Assembly: GCA_014526335.1 (NCBI GenBank)
Contig: JACTAT010000170.1
Location: 140,139-204,138 of the forward strand
Length of the DNA stretch: 64,000 nucleotides
From: Chrysaora quinquecirrha
Taxonomy: Eukaryota > Cnidaria > Scyphozoa > Semaeostomeae > Pelagiidae
Direction: 5' to 3'
The notes beneath the pieces were generated by a model. It saw only the letters and a list, made by a program, of their open reading frames with translations, did not search any database and was not told the DNA's origin. A program made the position numbers and the translations under genes. Below are positions 11,192 through 22,074 of the stretch, piece by piece. How positions within the stretch are numbered: position 1 is the first letter of the stretch; every line of letters begins with the position of its first letter.

Positions 11192-11335
11192 CATTTCTGA
11201 AACGCAAGGGAGAGTTTACAAAACCACACTGTTGTATTTGCATGTAGGTTTGGTTTTGATAAACGCAATAGTTTGTTCCCAGCAGCCTTAAATGTCCATA
11301 GTTTTGATCATAGACAAAAGCAGTACCATCACAAA
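11192..11335 (-). CDS. Secreted Cys-module gene A, exon 3
   Basis: Acceptor TTTTATTGCAG lies above 11335 and a consensus donor (AATG/GTAAGT) just below 11192; 144 bp, phase 1 at both ends. The 48 residues include CDGTAFVYDQ and YCVYQNQ and end RFRNG, with the cysteines spaced like the paralogous exon at 17279-17413. It joins in frame with the exon at 13766-13879. The 'L-x-L/Y-C-V/L ... C' layout is loosely like a ricin-B (beta-trefoil) repeat, but the QxW signature is missing. The family is therefore open. The intron before it is 2.4 kb and holds two MITEs. Confidence 0.65.
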
Positions 11336-11700
11336 CTGCAATAAAACAGAGTGTTGTATATCATCATTAAAATGGACTAATTCAACATGTTTTTTCATGG
11401 TGGCAAACACTGGATGGATTTTTCCACGAGTGGCATACCACAATAGATGGGATTTGAACCGAGACTGCAATGATTAGAGAATCGTTAAATTGTAGAATCT
11501 TTAGCACTTTAATCATGCAGTTTTGAATTCCGATTAAATTAATATTTATATGCAACTTGTTGAAAATTTCAATATTTAGCTTTATTTTAGTTGACTCGAA
11601 GAACACACTGTTGTGGCGCGCGTAAATCGCCAATTATGTCCCAGTCCGAAAATAAAAGAGCCACATTTTATGCGTAATTTTGGAAACGTTTTTAAAGTTA
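11336..11700. other. Intron of gene A
   Basis: Nothing coding seen. A B-box-like GGTTCAAATCC on the minus strand was considered as tRNA and rejected. Confidence 0.4.
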
Positions 11701-12070
11701 AGCCCCGGGAAGGGTCACTTGACTTGCCAAAGAATCAAAATGCCTACCCATATTTACACCAATTCCTGAAAATGAATACCCAAAATCATTCGAAAATATT
11801 AACCCGTACACCGCTTTATATGCTTAAATGTACCATAATATGTCATTTCGCATGAAGCTTCACCAAGAACAGTGAAAGCAAACGAAAATAAGACCGTTTT
11901 AATAAAGTTTGTGCTGATTACCGAGAAATCAATACCCATATTTACACCAATTTTCAGAAAATTAAAACCTATGTTTATAAAAAATCATGAAAAACGATAC
12001 CCTTTTTGGTGGCACATCTTCAGTACCCAAAATATATCAAGTAATTCCACCCCCTGGGAAGTTAAGTTCC
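11700..12070. repeat. Dispersed repeat family Q, copy 2
   Basis: ACCCATATTTACACCAATT occurs twice (about 11747 and 11934). The end GGTGGCACATCTTCAGTACC...ATATCAAGTAATTCCACCCCCTGGG matches the family at 9890-10215 and 34490-34700. Confidence 0.6.
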
Positions 12071-12235
12071 GGTGTTCAATTCTGTTTGCTCTTGAGTTAG
12101 TTTTCCAAATTTCGAAGATTTTCTACCTTTTTTCAAACATTTTGCTTAATTTCAAAGAGATTTATCAAGCTGTATAATCGTTCAACAATGTTGAAAAACT
12201 TTTTAAATTCAGAATGCCAGTAAAAAATAATGATA

Positions 12236-12635
12236 CGCGCTTTTTTTATAAGGAACCAATTTATAAGGAACCTACATGTAGAAGGCCCGAAAATTAAAGA
12301 ACTTATACTACTAGAGAGAAAATAACTAAAGAACTTTTTATTGTTGAATAGTTTTATCACTGCAAATAATCAAGAATTAGAAAGCCGGTTCCATTCATTT
12401 GCAGTCGAAAATCACATAAATTGTACTTTAAGCATGTATCAAATGTTTCCTTGAGTAGTCTCGAGCTTTCCTAACATGCAAGTGTCCCTCTTTTATTGTG
12501 CAGACCACTGTATGTGCAGTTAAAATTAAGGAACTATTAAGGAGCTTTTTGAACTACAATGGCCTCAAAAGAGGTCCAAAAATAAGGAACTTTTAGAACT
12601 AGGCCTTGAGGTGGGTTCCTCATAAAAAAAGCGTG
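12236..12635. mobile_element. TA-flanked MITE family R, copy 1
   Basis: The left end is CGCGCTTTTTTTATAAGG, the right end its inverted form ending AAAAAAAGCGTG, and both sit next to TA. The interior shares GGAACCTACATGTAGAAGG, CCTCAAAAGAGG and a CATGCAAGTGTCCC-type core with 28359-28763 in opposite orientation. TIR and TA suggest a Tc1/mariner-type non-autonomous element. Confidence 0.9.
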
Positions 12636-12639
12636 TAAC

Positions 12640-13170
12640 AGGTACAAGGAAATTGAAATTTTGGAGAACCAGCTTTAGACAAAACTATGGATGGCAACTC
12701 GATTATGTTAAGGCAAAAACAAACTGTAGTCAACAAGATTTTATAATTTGAAGTTTTTTGTTTGTGCATTATCATGCAATAGACCAATAGATGCTTCCTC
12801 AAAGATGGCGGCCATTTTGTCAGTCCTTTTAGTCAGTTTCCTAATGTCGCAAAAAGAGCTCCTGTGAACTTTTTTTGTTAATTTTAAGAAATTGCTATGG
12901 ATTGATAGAGAATTTTATGGAGATTACGAATTTTGATGTTGGCAATTTGAAATGTCGCTCTAATTGGCATGACGTCATGATGACGTAAGACAGACTATCT
13001 TGCAGTTCATTTACAAATTGCTTTTATTGTCGACTTCTGTAAGGTTTTTAATGGTCTAAAGGCATTGCTTTGAACATTTATAGCATTTTGTTTGTTTAAA
13101 CGTCTTTGTTATAAATTTCCTGAAGGCACTGTGACGTCAAAGGCACTTATTTAACGAAAACAAGAATGCA
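12640..13170. other. Gene A intron, no gene
   Basis: Contains a half copy of the 10801-11020 MITE end near 12791. Otherwise unremarkable. Confidence 0.4.
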
Positions 13171-13768
13171 CAGGGTGTTGCCAAAGGGAACCCTGTAAAA
13201 AACCTTCGTGTTTAAGTCAAAACCGAATTTTTGAGCATACAATTTCGTGCACACAATTTTGAACGAATAAAAGATTAGACTAACATCACTTTATAATGTT
13301 TTACTTTATGGAGTAAACTAGCAAGAAAAAAATTTTGAACGCAACATTTTTGTAGTCAACACAAAGAACCGTCAACATATGCACTTCAAAAAGGAACATC
13401 TCAAAATAAACAATGTTTTTGTACGTGTTTATATCCAACGGTCAATGTGTTGTCCGTCTAATTTTATCATTTTTCTCACCCTTAGCCTGAAAGGGTCAAT
13501 TTTTGCATCAATACACCCTTGCTGTAACTTATCCCAGTACAAGACAATCTTCAATCAAATAAAAGAAAGATGCGTTGAGTTTATGACAATTCTTATTTAT
13601 CAATGAATTCGCTACAGCACATTTTTATAAAGATGAAATATCCAAACTCATCCTATTACTCACAAGATTTGTTAAATATAGTAAGTATCAAGATAAATTT
13701 ATTGGCCTTGGAGATATTGTTCCTTAATAAAAACAGTTTCTAAACAGGGTTCTTTTTGACGCAACCTG
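13171..13768. mobile_element. 598-bp DNA element abutting gene A exon 2
   Basis: The left end CAGGGTGTTGCCAAAGGGAA pairs imperfectly with the inverted right end, which read on the minus strand begins CAGGTTGCGTCAAAAAGAAC. The right TIR begins at the 3' edge of the exon at 13766-13879, so the GT used as that exon's donor lies in the element. No target duplication is clear; no transposase seen. Confidence 0.7.
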
Positions 13769-13879
13769 TATAAAAAGAACCACATTTATGATCATTGCAA
13801 AATTGAGATTTTGTTAGCTTATAAAATTTCCACCCAGGGAAATATGGATAGGCAGTGTTTAGTTGGGAGGAATCCTTAT
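13766..13879 (-). CDS. Secreted Cys-module gene A, exon 2
   Basis: Acceptor TTCTGTCTTGGCAG lies above 13879. The 114-bp exon is phase 1-1 and encodes about 38 residues with PGWKFYKLTKSQFCNDHKCG. This aligns with the second half of the exon at 18005-18229 (YPKLKFAGYTIQ...FCINK), so exons 1 and 2 here equal one exon in gene B. Compared with that exon the end is short by about a dozen residues. The donor (ACAG/GTTGCG) is weak and formed by the terminal repeat of the DNA element at 13171-13768. If it is not used, the frame ends a few codons later. Confidence 0.55.
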
Positions 13880-13936
13880 CTGCCAAGACAGAAATCAAAT
13901 TTGAAATCAAAGAAAAGACAGAAAAAAGTATCATAC

Positions 13937-14053
13937 CAGGGTAGATTGTCAACCTTTTGTAATCAAGGTCAGAAGTTTTCATATGAGGCATGCCTTGGAC
14001 TTTAATACACCATTCAGTCTTGTCAGCAGCTGATTTAAGCCATAATGTTTTAT
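13937..14053 (-). CDS. Secreted Cys-module gene A, exon 1 of the set
   Basis: Acceptor GTCAAAGCAG lies above 14053 and donor CCTG/GTATGA just below 13937; 117 bp, phase 1-1. It encodes DKTLWLKSAADKTEWCI and a further basic stretch ending LTIYPG. The start aligns with gene B (DATLLLKTNSSYQHWCI), where the acceptor falls at the same codon and the donor hexamer is identical. It splices in frame to 13766-13879. A signal-peptide exon should lie upstream, between 14.1 and 17.2 kb, but none was found. The module is probably extracellular, by analogy with its cysteines and phases. Confidence 0.65.
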
Positions 14054-14690
14054 CTGCTTTGACGAGAAATGCGCCAACCGTGCAACAAGGGCCATAACCA
14101 GAATTTTTTATCTCCTGGTTTGGGGTAAATATTCGGTTGCTAGGAAGCCAACAGTACTCTACTGACAGATAATTGATGAACTTTAAATTTGATCGAACGA
14201 CTGTGAATGTAAAAAATAGTGTAGTGAAGGTTAATGTTCTCGTATCTAATAAACCACGTCTGCATATTTAATAATATGAAAGAAGTTTAACATACGTAGA
14301 CATGTCTCCGACAAACTTTTCCAGTACCTGTACTGTCACCACAATATATACAGGGAGTATGAATCTAAATCTAGCAACTCTTGCACCAGAATACGCTAGT
14401 ATTGTAAATGAAGAATCAATTTCGAATCCCTGTGCATTGTTCTCTTTTCCCTATTCCCTATTCCATTTTTCCCCATTCTTATTCCCTATTCCCTTTCCCT
14501 ATTCCCCTTTCCCCATCTCCAATTCTTCATTCCTAGAAACAAATATCTGAAAGATGACTTTGATTCTGAGTTTGTTTAAATGCACTGTATTGACATAAGC
14601 CTCATATAAAAAAAATTCTTGATGCGCAACTGTATCCTTGGGTTTTCTCTCTAGTTTGCTAGGAACGTTTACTATGATAGTTGAAGTTGC
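14054..14690. other. No gene seen; C/T-rich run at 14440-14535
   Basis: Contains a low-complexity run of CCCTATT-like units. No exon found. Confidence 0.4.
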
Positions 14691-15000
14691 GACGCCCTGC
14701 TATCATTTCACGGATAGCGGGTTTGACAGATTTTACCCTCGGGTTTTTGGGTTTTTCCAAAAAATCGTGCGGGTTTTCGTGTCACTTATATTTAACGGGC
14801 AACGTGTTTTGCCATTTTTCTAACTCGGGTTTCGGCAATTGTAGTAAAAATGTGAGGGTTCTCGTGTTTTAAACCTCACAAAGGATATCAATGTGTAAAA
14901 TTCTTAAAACAGTTGTTGAAACTAAAGTCACCCGGGTTCTCGGGTTCGTCCTTATTTTCTTCGGGTTTTCGGGTTTTTATACCCCCCAAAGCCCCCCTCA
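14690..15000. repeat. CGGGTTT-rich dispersed repeat, copy 2
   Basis: Same family as 8200-8400 and, inverted, 34870-35225. It ends in CAAAGCCCCCCTC, which also ends the 35-kb copy. Confidence 0.75.
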
Positions 15001-15955
15001 TTGATGACCAAAAGTTTCTGATCAAATGCAATTCATCGTATAGCTTTGGAGCCTTTTTCACTTTCCTCTTTCAGCATAATTACCATAATGTAACGAGTTA
15101 AACAACTTTTTAGTTGAATAATAATTTCATTACATACCTTTAGTAGAGTTAAGACATTCATAGGCTGAAATTAAACAACAAGGAAATCGTAAATACTATA
15201 ATTAAAGCCTTTCATCTTTCACTTACACGATGCATAAAACAAGGAAAACGTCAACAAGCATCCTTCACTAACAAGGGCATTACAATGGTGATGTAAAACT
15301 GTTCCACTGGTGGGACAATCACAAGCTAAAATTGGTGTGTCAAAAAATTCTGAACTACGAGTTGATAGAAATTTACAAGTAGAGGCATAATGCTGGACAT
15401 AAAGCGAAGCAAAGGAAGCTACAGATCGGTGACGTTGTAGTAATCAAAGGAGATGAGAAGAATCGTGGCCAGTGGAAGATCGGTAAAGTTGCGTTGCGGA
15501 GTTGATTCCAGGAAGAGATGGAATAGTGAGAGCATGTAAACACCTTGTTCAGTGATCTTCAGTGTTGTTCAAATAATGCTCATTGTTACTAAGCGATAAT
15601 TAAAAGCCGTTATAAATGGTCAGAATATCAGCTGAACATATTCTTTCTTCGATATTTTTTTCAGTGATGTAAACGAAATTTTCAGTGAAATGTTCAATGT
15701 TACTTTTGAGCGCCTAGCTCTCAACATTCCCGAAGACATAGCTGAACACAGCTTTAAAGAAGTTGAGGGCTGCTCAGTAAAATGTTGAGAGCATTTCAAC
15801 AGGGCTAAATGTATCATTGTTTTAACCAGCACTAAAAATATGGTAATTCCAGATGAAATTGTTCCATTGAAGTCACGTGTTTGGAGTCTGAGAGGTCCCC
15901 TAATAGTATTTTCCTAAGAGTCCTCAGCTGCTCAATTACGCAGTTTACACAGTAA
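15000..15955. other. No gene recognised
   Basis: An open frame at 15620-15832 (minus) has no motif and no splice context. Confidence 0.35.
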
Positions 15956-15960
15956 AACAA

Positions 15961-16340
15961 ATTAACCACAAACTTTCGGGACGATACCTTTTTTCGTCCC
16001 TAAATGGTGTTTTGTCCCTAAATCATCCCCAAAACAACAACAAATCGTCCCAAAACTTTCGGGATAAAGCAGTAGCTTCGACTTTTAGGGATACCTTGAA
16101 TGCTTGTCCATAATTCGTCCCTAAAGAAAAAGGCAAAGAAGATGTCCCGAAATAATTGGTCCCTAAAATGTATTAACCCCAAACTTTCAGGACAAAGCCT
16201 TTTCTGTCCCTAAATAGGAATTGTCCCTAAATTACCCACAAACTACGATAATTTATCCCCAAACTTTCGTGATAAAACACCAACTGCGACCATTAGGGTT
16301 GCTTTAAATGCTCGTCCATAAAGTCCCTAAAACGGACTCA
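15961..16340. repeat. Tandem duplication of about 211 bp (GTCCCTAAA words)
   Basis: ATTAACCACAAACTTTCGGG at 15961 restarts as ATTAACCCCAAACTTTCAGG at 16172. Both units carry several GTCCCTAAA and TTTCGGGAC words in the same order. The second unit is shorter. Confidence 0.75.
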
Positions 16341-17278
16341 GAAACGAAGCGCAGAATTAACCACTGCAATAATAGATGGCGAAATGTCTTCTGTCAACCA
16401 ATATAACTAAACAATACCTGAAGGAAAGAGCGGTACGACCTTAAGTAGGGGTATCTAATTAAAAATTGAAGACTGCCTGTTAAAACTATACTCATTATGC
16501 CCAATTGAAACTTTTGATTGCCAATAATTCTCATTCAAACCACACAGAAGAGAAAGTATTTTTCACGCAATATTCAAACCAAATCAAAAAACAAATCAGT
16601 AAATAAGAAAATCGAAGATTATCCACACAAAACAATTTACACAAATCACAGTGACACACTTTGATTTGCGTAATTGATGCCAACAACAACAAATTGCCAC
16701 GGCAACAAAAAACAAATTAAATACTTTCTGGCCCCCTGTATTCTGTGCGCGCGAATTTTACAGCTTCTGATTGGCTGAAGGGTGTGAATGTAAAAAGCGG
16801 TTGTCGTTGAAGTCGCGCCCTACGGGTTGTGCCAGTGTTGCCACACGTAGGGATTTCCACCTACTTTAGGGATTTTTATAGTCCAGCAGAATCGTGAAAT
16901 AATTGTGGGTTTTAAGGTAAAAGCATGAAACTTGCTACACTTATAGAACTTGACATGCTGATTATTTTGAAACTCAGGCCCATCTCGAAATCTCATTCTA
17001 TGACGTCACAGTGACGTCATAATGACGTCATATCGATATGGATATTTTATTCATTTTTTGGTAGTCTATACCATTAAAAGCATTTAAAGTACGTTTAGCT
17101 AACTTCCTTTTAGGGTCATGGATGAACTAATGTTTATCACTACAATAAGGCAATGTTGCTATGATGTAAAAAAGAGTTTTCTAGCAACGTGAACACATGA
17201 ATCAATGCCGCAAGGTAAGGACAATTTATGCTCCGGGACTTCTCGACATTTCAAAATGACTTAAGAGGGAATACCAAC
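16341..17278. other. No gene recognised
   Basis: A CpG-containing patch lies at 16740-16840. No exon supported. Confidence 0.35.
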
Positions 17279-17413
17279 CTTGCAAGCTCTGCTGTTGTAT
17301 TCCCTGACCATCGCAACCTTTGAGTATGCCATTATTGTACTCATTTCTGACCAAGCAAAGATTGAAAGCCTGACGTATTTCACCAGTTGAACGAGTTTCG
17401 AACATTTCGCAGC
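17279..17413 (-). CDS. Secreted Cys-module gene B, exon 2
   Basis: Acceptor ATGCATTTTAG lies above 17413 and donor CAAG/GTTGGT below 17279; 135 bp, phase 1-1, in frame with 18005-18229. It encodes CEMFETRSTGEIRQAFNLCL and later GCDGQGIQQQSLQ. Three cysteines are spaced like those of 11192-11335, so the two exons are paralogous. The pattern is weakly like a ricin-B type repeat. The next exon, if any, was not found. Confidence 0.65.
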
Positions 17414-17483
17414 CTAAAATGCATTATAAAAATTGATTAACCGTTGGATACAAAATCAAGCAAAGGTCAAGTAAAGGAAATCA

Positions 17484-17545
17484 CAGTCAGTCAGTCAGTC
17501 AGTCAGTCAGTCAGTCAGTCAGTCAGTCAGTCAGTCAGTCAGTCA
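17484..17545. repeat. (CAGT)n microsatellite
   Basis: About 15 uninterrupted CAGT units in the intron of gene B. Confidence 0.97.
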
Positions 17546-17559
17546 GTTGGTTTGTTAAT

Positions 17560-17641
17560 TAGTTGGTCACATAGTTACATAGTTAGTTAGTTAGAAACTT
17601 TAGTAGTTAGTAAGTTGATTAGTTAGTTAGTAAGTTAGTTG

Positions 17642-17707
<66 letters not shown>

Positions 17708-17935
17708 AAGCAAGCTAGTTAGTTAGTTAGTTAATTTCTTAATTAATAAGTTAGTTAGTAAGTTAGTTGGTTAGTTAGTTAGTTATTGTTAGTTAGTTAG
17801 TTGGTTAGTTGGTTAGTTAGTTAGTTAGTTACTTAGTTAGTTGGTTGGTTGGTTGGTTAGATACGTATTGATTACTTTGTTTGTTATTTCATTAGTTAGT
17901 TTGTTAATTGGTTAGTTGGCTACTTAGTTAATTTT
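17560..17935. repeat. TTAG/TTGG tetranucleotide array in gene B intron
   Basis: Same repeat type and strand as 4441-5445, with TTAG dominant and TTGG toward the end. Confidence 0.95.
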
Positions 17936-18004
17936 TCATATACTCTTTTGGGAAATCAGTAAGTTAGGCAAGCAAATCATGAAAAAGTTAATAATTTTTC
18001 ATAC

Positions 18005-18229
18005 CAAATCCAGTATTGTCAAACATTAAAGGTTCCCCAGTCACAGTTTTATTAATACAAAAGTTTCCATCTGCACTTTGAATCGTATATCCAGCAAATT
18101 TCAATTTCGGATATGAGCAACAGTTTCCTACTGCGAATTTTACCCTTGCACCTTTGTTAATGGTTCCATTTTCTGGATAGATGCACCAATGTTGGTAAGA
18201 GCTGTTTGTTTTCAATAGCAATGTCGCAT
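18005..18229 (-). CDS. Secreted Cys-module gene B, exon 1 of the set
   Basis: Acceptor TTGATTGTTTTAG lies above 18229 and donor TTTG/GTATGA below 18005; 225 bp, phase 1-1. The 75 residues include DATLLLKTNSSYQHWCIYPE, INKGARVKFAVGNCC and YPKLKFAGY, then FCINKTV. It carries four cysteines and N-glycosylation-type NSS and NKT sites, as expected outside the cell. It aligns with gene A exons at 13937-14053 plus 13766-13879, and with the broken copy at 22905-22990. I know no named domain with this pattern. The signal-peptide exon must lie upstream. Confidence 0.7.
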
Positions 18230-20510
18230 CTAAAACAATCAAAACTTAATGCTATTTCTCTAATTAGCTATACAATCGATACATGCAATCTTTTGCACGC
18301 AAAATCCTTTATCCGAAAAGTCGTAAAAACAGCGAGGATTGTAAAAACAGTCAGGCTTTGAGATATAGATGAAACATTACCAGTATTTCTGAACTCATAT
18401 CTAATCTACAACAACAACTTAGATGTAACCTCGTTAGTAGGGGATTTGACCCTAAAGCCATAGATACCCAATATGGGAAGGTCCAAAGACTCTAACAAGC
18501 TGACCTGCTAAAAGTCAACATTGTTGCTAAGAATAGGCATTAGCTATACACAAAACTCCCCATTTGTCATACCTTTTGATATAACAACTATATAAATTCA
18601 AAATATCCTAAGAAACAATTGGCATCTAATTGAAACTGATAATTCTTTAAAAGATATTTAGCCTCGACCCACTTTCTTAGCCTTAAAAAGGACAAAAACT
18701 TCGGTGATATCATAGCACACACAAAAGTTACCTGACAACAAATTATTGCTGGAAAAATCAGAGTATTTAGACAGATTTCTGTACAATGTAGCACTTGAAG
18801 ATAAATACTTATAGAAATCCTTTGTGATTCCTGTACCTACACACCTATTTACACCTATATACCTACACACCTATTTACACCTATATACTTATGAAATGAT
18901 GGATATACACAAAAAATCTGCAAAATCTCTCAAAAAGCCTCATATGCTGACATTGTTTCTAGACACAAAACATGCTGATCTCAGCCCTGAAATGATTTTA
19001 TGGGAGATGACCTGATGAGTTAGAGCAGTGCTACACTACATAAGAACAAACATACTACAGGCAGTAACAAATGATGCGTGAATCCTATACACATTAATAA
19101 AATTTTACTGCATACCAATGAATATAAGGTGGGCGCGGACGGCTTTTCTGAGGCGTATACGTAAGGCGTATGCGTTTACGTAAAGCTGGGGGTTCGTACT
19201 ATACCCTTATATTTCAGTCCTACCCTACGCGCACTTTTGTGCACTTTGAAAAGGTATTAGGTAAAGAATGAAGAAAGCACAACAGCAAACTTTGATTTTA
19301 CGAAGCTGAAGAAGTGCATAACAGAGATATTTGAAACAGGCATCATAATCTATTTGTATTGACATATAAATAAAACAGAACTGTTTGTGATAATAACTAT
19401 TGATCGCTTATAACTCAATAACTATTTCATCTACAGGAAAACAAAAGTCATCTTTGGAATTTGAATTTTCCGGAGAGTCGGCGAAAAATTTTCAAAAACG
19501 TAAGGAATTTATGTTTTGGATTGATAGGATAGATAGTGGTCTTGAAATAAATGCGGTGTGATGTGGATTTCGAGAAACCACTGTGACATCATGTTAATCA
19601 GAATCACGATCGGGTTCTTCCATTGTAGAGGTACCTGGGGATGTACCACGCTAGAGGGTATACTTCTTTGGCCTTTTAGTCTAGCGAAGGGTAAACTTTT
19701 TTGCAATTTTTGCCTAGCCAAGGGTGTCAAATTAAGTAATATCTGTATAGGGAATTGTCGTGCTTCAACTTTAGTAGCCTAGGAAAGTAAAAATTCAATC
19801 TTGCCCATTTTCAAACGAAACGAGTAAAAGAAGCAAAGTCGAGCTTCGAAATTTCCGACTTAGGGCAGCAATTTCACGCATATTAGTCTAGCAGAGGGCA
19901 TCATTTTGGTACAAATTGGTCTAGCCAAGGGTTTAAGTTTGTCGTAAAAATTCCCGCCAACGGTACCGGTTTGAATATATTGACGACACACCCTTACTCA
20001 AGATTTAGCCAAGAACAACCCTCGTGGTTAGAATACGATGTCTAATCAGCAGGATGAAAAGCCGTAGTTTAAATCGGCCAAACAAAATTATGCAATCACA
20101 TTTGTAGGACGAAAATAACTTTATTACGAGTCATAGGGAATTTCTATCCATTGTGTCTCCCGAATCGTTTCTCGGAAAAATCAAGCCCTTTCACAACAGA
20201 AACTTTTCATAAGTGCAACGTGACATGGGCTGGTACCAATGCTAGTTCAAAATGTTCGTGGAAAAGCCTGGAATAATCTGTCGTGAGTGGGGCAAAGAAG
20301 TAAAACCTACATCGGATTAAACATTCACGTTCCTGCAAAATGTAATTCGCGATTCGCAATGTACTCCCGTGCCAATGCCGGTTATTCAGGCTACATTGTA
20401 TTGTGAATTGACGATGTCGCAGCAGCTTGCAACACAGCAATTAAACCATAATTAAAACATTTCTTCCACGACTGTTGTGGGTGTTTCTCTGTCCTGCGCA
20501 CCATTATGCT
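18230..20510. other. No gene supported; two small repeat patches
   Basis: A two-copy tandem repeat of about 25 bp (CTACACACCTATTTACACC) lies at 18835-18892. TCTAGC-AAGGGT words recur between 19640 and 19935. A possible exon at about 18728-18800 minus (donor TCAG/GTAACT) is too weak to call. Confidence 0.4.
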
Positions 20511-20512
20511 AT

Positions 20513-21264
20513 GACGCAGAGTTTTTTTACAAGATCACCTTATTTTTTGGGCGTCAATTATTCTTAAAATTTCTCGATTTTCAGACTAAAAATATTCTTA
20601 AATTATTCTGATCGACAATGTTTTAAATCAGATCAAGAGAAATACAATCAAATGCAAATCTTTGTGATTTGCCATTTGATATCTGATAAAAAGAAAACAT
20701 GTACCAAACAGAGTAACGTACACTGTATCAAACTATAGCGCTAATGACTATAGGCAAGATTTGTATTTTACTTTGAAACATATACAGCATGACGACAACA
20801 CTTTTGTGGCTTATGAAAAATCCAAAGAAATAGCGAAAATGGACTCCGGGATGTTGGAATCAGGGATTATTCTTAAAGAATTCTTAAAGTTCAGCGATTT
20901 TGAGCTTAATTACACGTTTTTTTTCTATAACAACAAAGTATATAAGAACATAAGGCTTGAGAGGCTGAAAAGCTAAGAACATGCTAAGAACATTACAAGG
21001 CTTTGTGAAGCTAGAATTTACTTTCTTGTGGCGCTGTCCTGTTCTCCACTCTAGAAAACAGGTGAACTATCAATCATTGTGACTATATGTAAGATTTTTA
21101 CATGTGCGTCCCTTTTCGTAGCACTATCACCTAATTTGAAAACAACAGCTTTTTAAAAAGCAAGAAAATTAAGAACATTTGAAAAATATTTGAGCCTTGA
21201 AATCTGAAAAATTAAGAACATTGCATGGCTTTCTTCAATTTCAGTGTTCTTATAAAAAAACGTG
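20513..21264. mobile_element. TA-flanked MITE family S, degenerate copy
   Basis: The right end ATAAAAAAACGTG next to TA and interior words (TTATTCTTAAA, AAATATTCTTAAATTATTCT, GATCAAGAGAAAT) match the intact copy at 28851-29270. The left terminus is eroded, so that boundary is approximate. Confidence 0.65.
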
Positions 21265-21484
21265 TATTCTTGAAGGCGGTATTCTTTTGAAAAGTGTACA
21301 TCCCCACCACATGTTGCTCTCGTCCTACTCAATTGTGAATAACAAAATCGTCAACCAAGAATCTCTTGCTTTAAAAATTACCTCTAACACTCCCTTTCGC
21401 CATTTCCGTACTTATTTGGATAGAAATAAGAGTATGTTTAAAAAGTTCATATAAAAATATTTGAATAATTTTTGAGTAGTACAA

Positions 21485-21712
21485 AACTTCAAAATTGTGA
21501 TGAACTGCGAAAACATTTTCGGGCATACTTAAAAGCTTTTTTCGTCTGACACTTGTCAGAGTATAAACCTCAGAAAGATCAGAAACAGACTGATACATGA
21601 GGGAACGAGTGTTTCGGTCTGTTTCTGACGTTTATAAACTGAGTAGCGTCCGACGAAAAATGCTTTTTAGTATGCCCGAAAAAGTTTCCGCTGTTCATCG
21701 CAACTTCATAAA
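21485..21712. repeat. Palindromic pair of family P repeats
   Basis: The left arm (21485-21590) and right arm (21612-21710) are inverted copies, about 80% alike over roughly 100 bp, around a centre near 21600. Read outwards, both arms carry GACGAAAAA..GCTTTT and ATGCCCGAAAA words. Single copies occur at 6775, 31515 and 42862. Confidence 0.8.
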
Positions 21713-21724
21713 AATAATTCTTAC

Positions 21725-21820
21725 CGTTCTTTCTTCTGTGCATTTCTTCCAGCGTGCTATTAGAATTAACACAGTAAACAACACTGTTGTCATTAAAAGC
21801 AATCTCCCCTTAAATACCAT
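21725..21820 (-). CDS. Start exon with signal anchor, unknown protein
   Basis: An ATG in good context (GCAATGG) at 21820 opens 32 codons ending at a donor (ACG/GTAAGA) in phase 0. The peptide is MVFKGRLLLMTTVLFTVLIL followed by a basic segment (ARWKK). A short cytoplasmic tail and a single hydrophobic stretch of about 15 residues fit a signal peptide or a type II membrane anchor. It lies upstream of gene B on the same strand but ends in phase 0, so it cannot join that set directly. No other exon was identified. Confidence 0.45.
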
Positions 21821-22074
21821 TGCTATATGAATCATGAATAATTTATTTTGTGTGTGGCATTTTGAGGCAAGTCAATGCAGTGCTGTGAATAAATATGTTT
21901 ATACTGTCTGCAGGCATATATATACTAGAATCGCTGGTTTCATAAACGAATGAGGAAATTTTCATGTGTTTATTGGAGGAATGAATTCCCTGACAGGTCA
22001 AGAAAACAACAAAGACGTTTGAATCCTTCATTATTTTTTGAATGAGTGATTTACTGACCAGGGAACGTCACTAA

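Noticed and set aside
11440..11520. tRNA-like B box GGTTCAAATCC on the minus strand
   Set aside because: No A box at the right distance, no acceptor stem and no anticodon arm could be folded.
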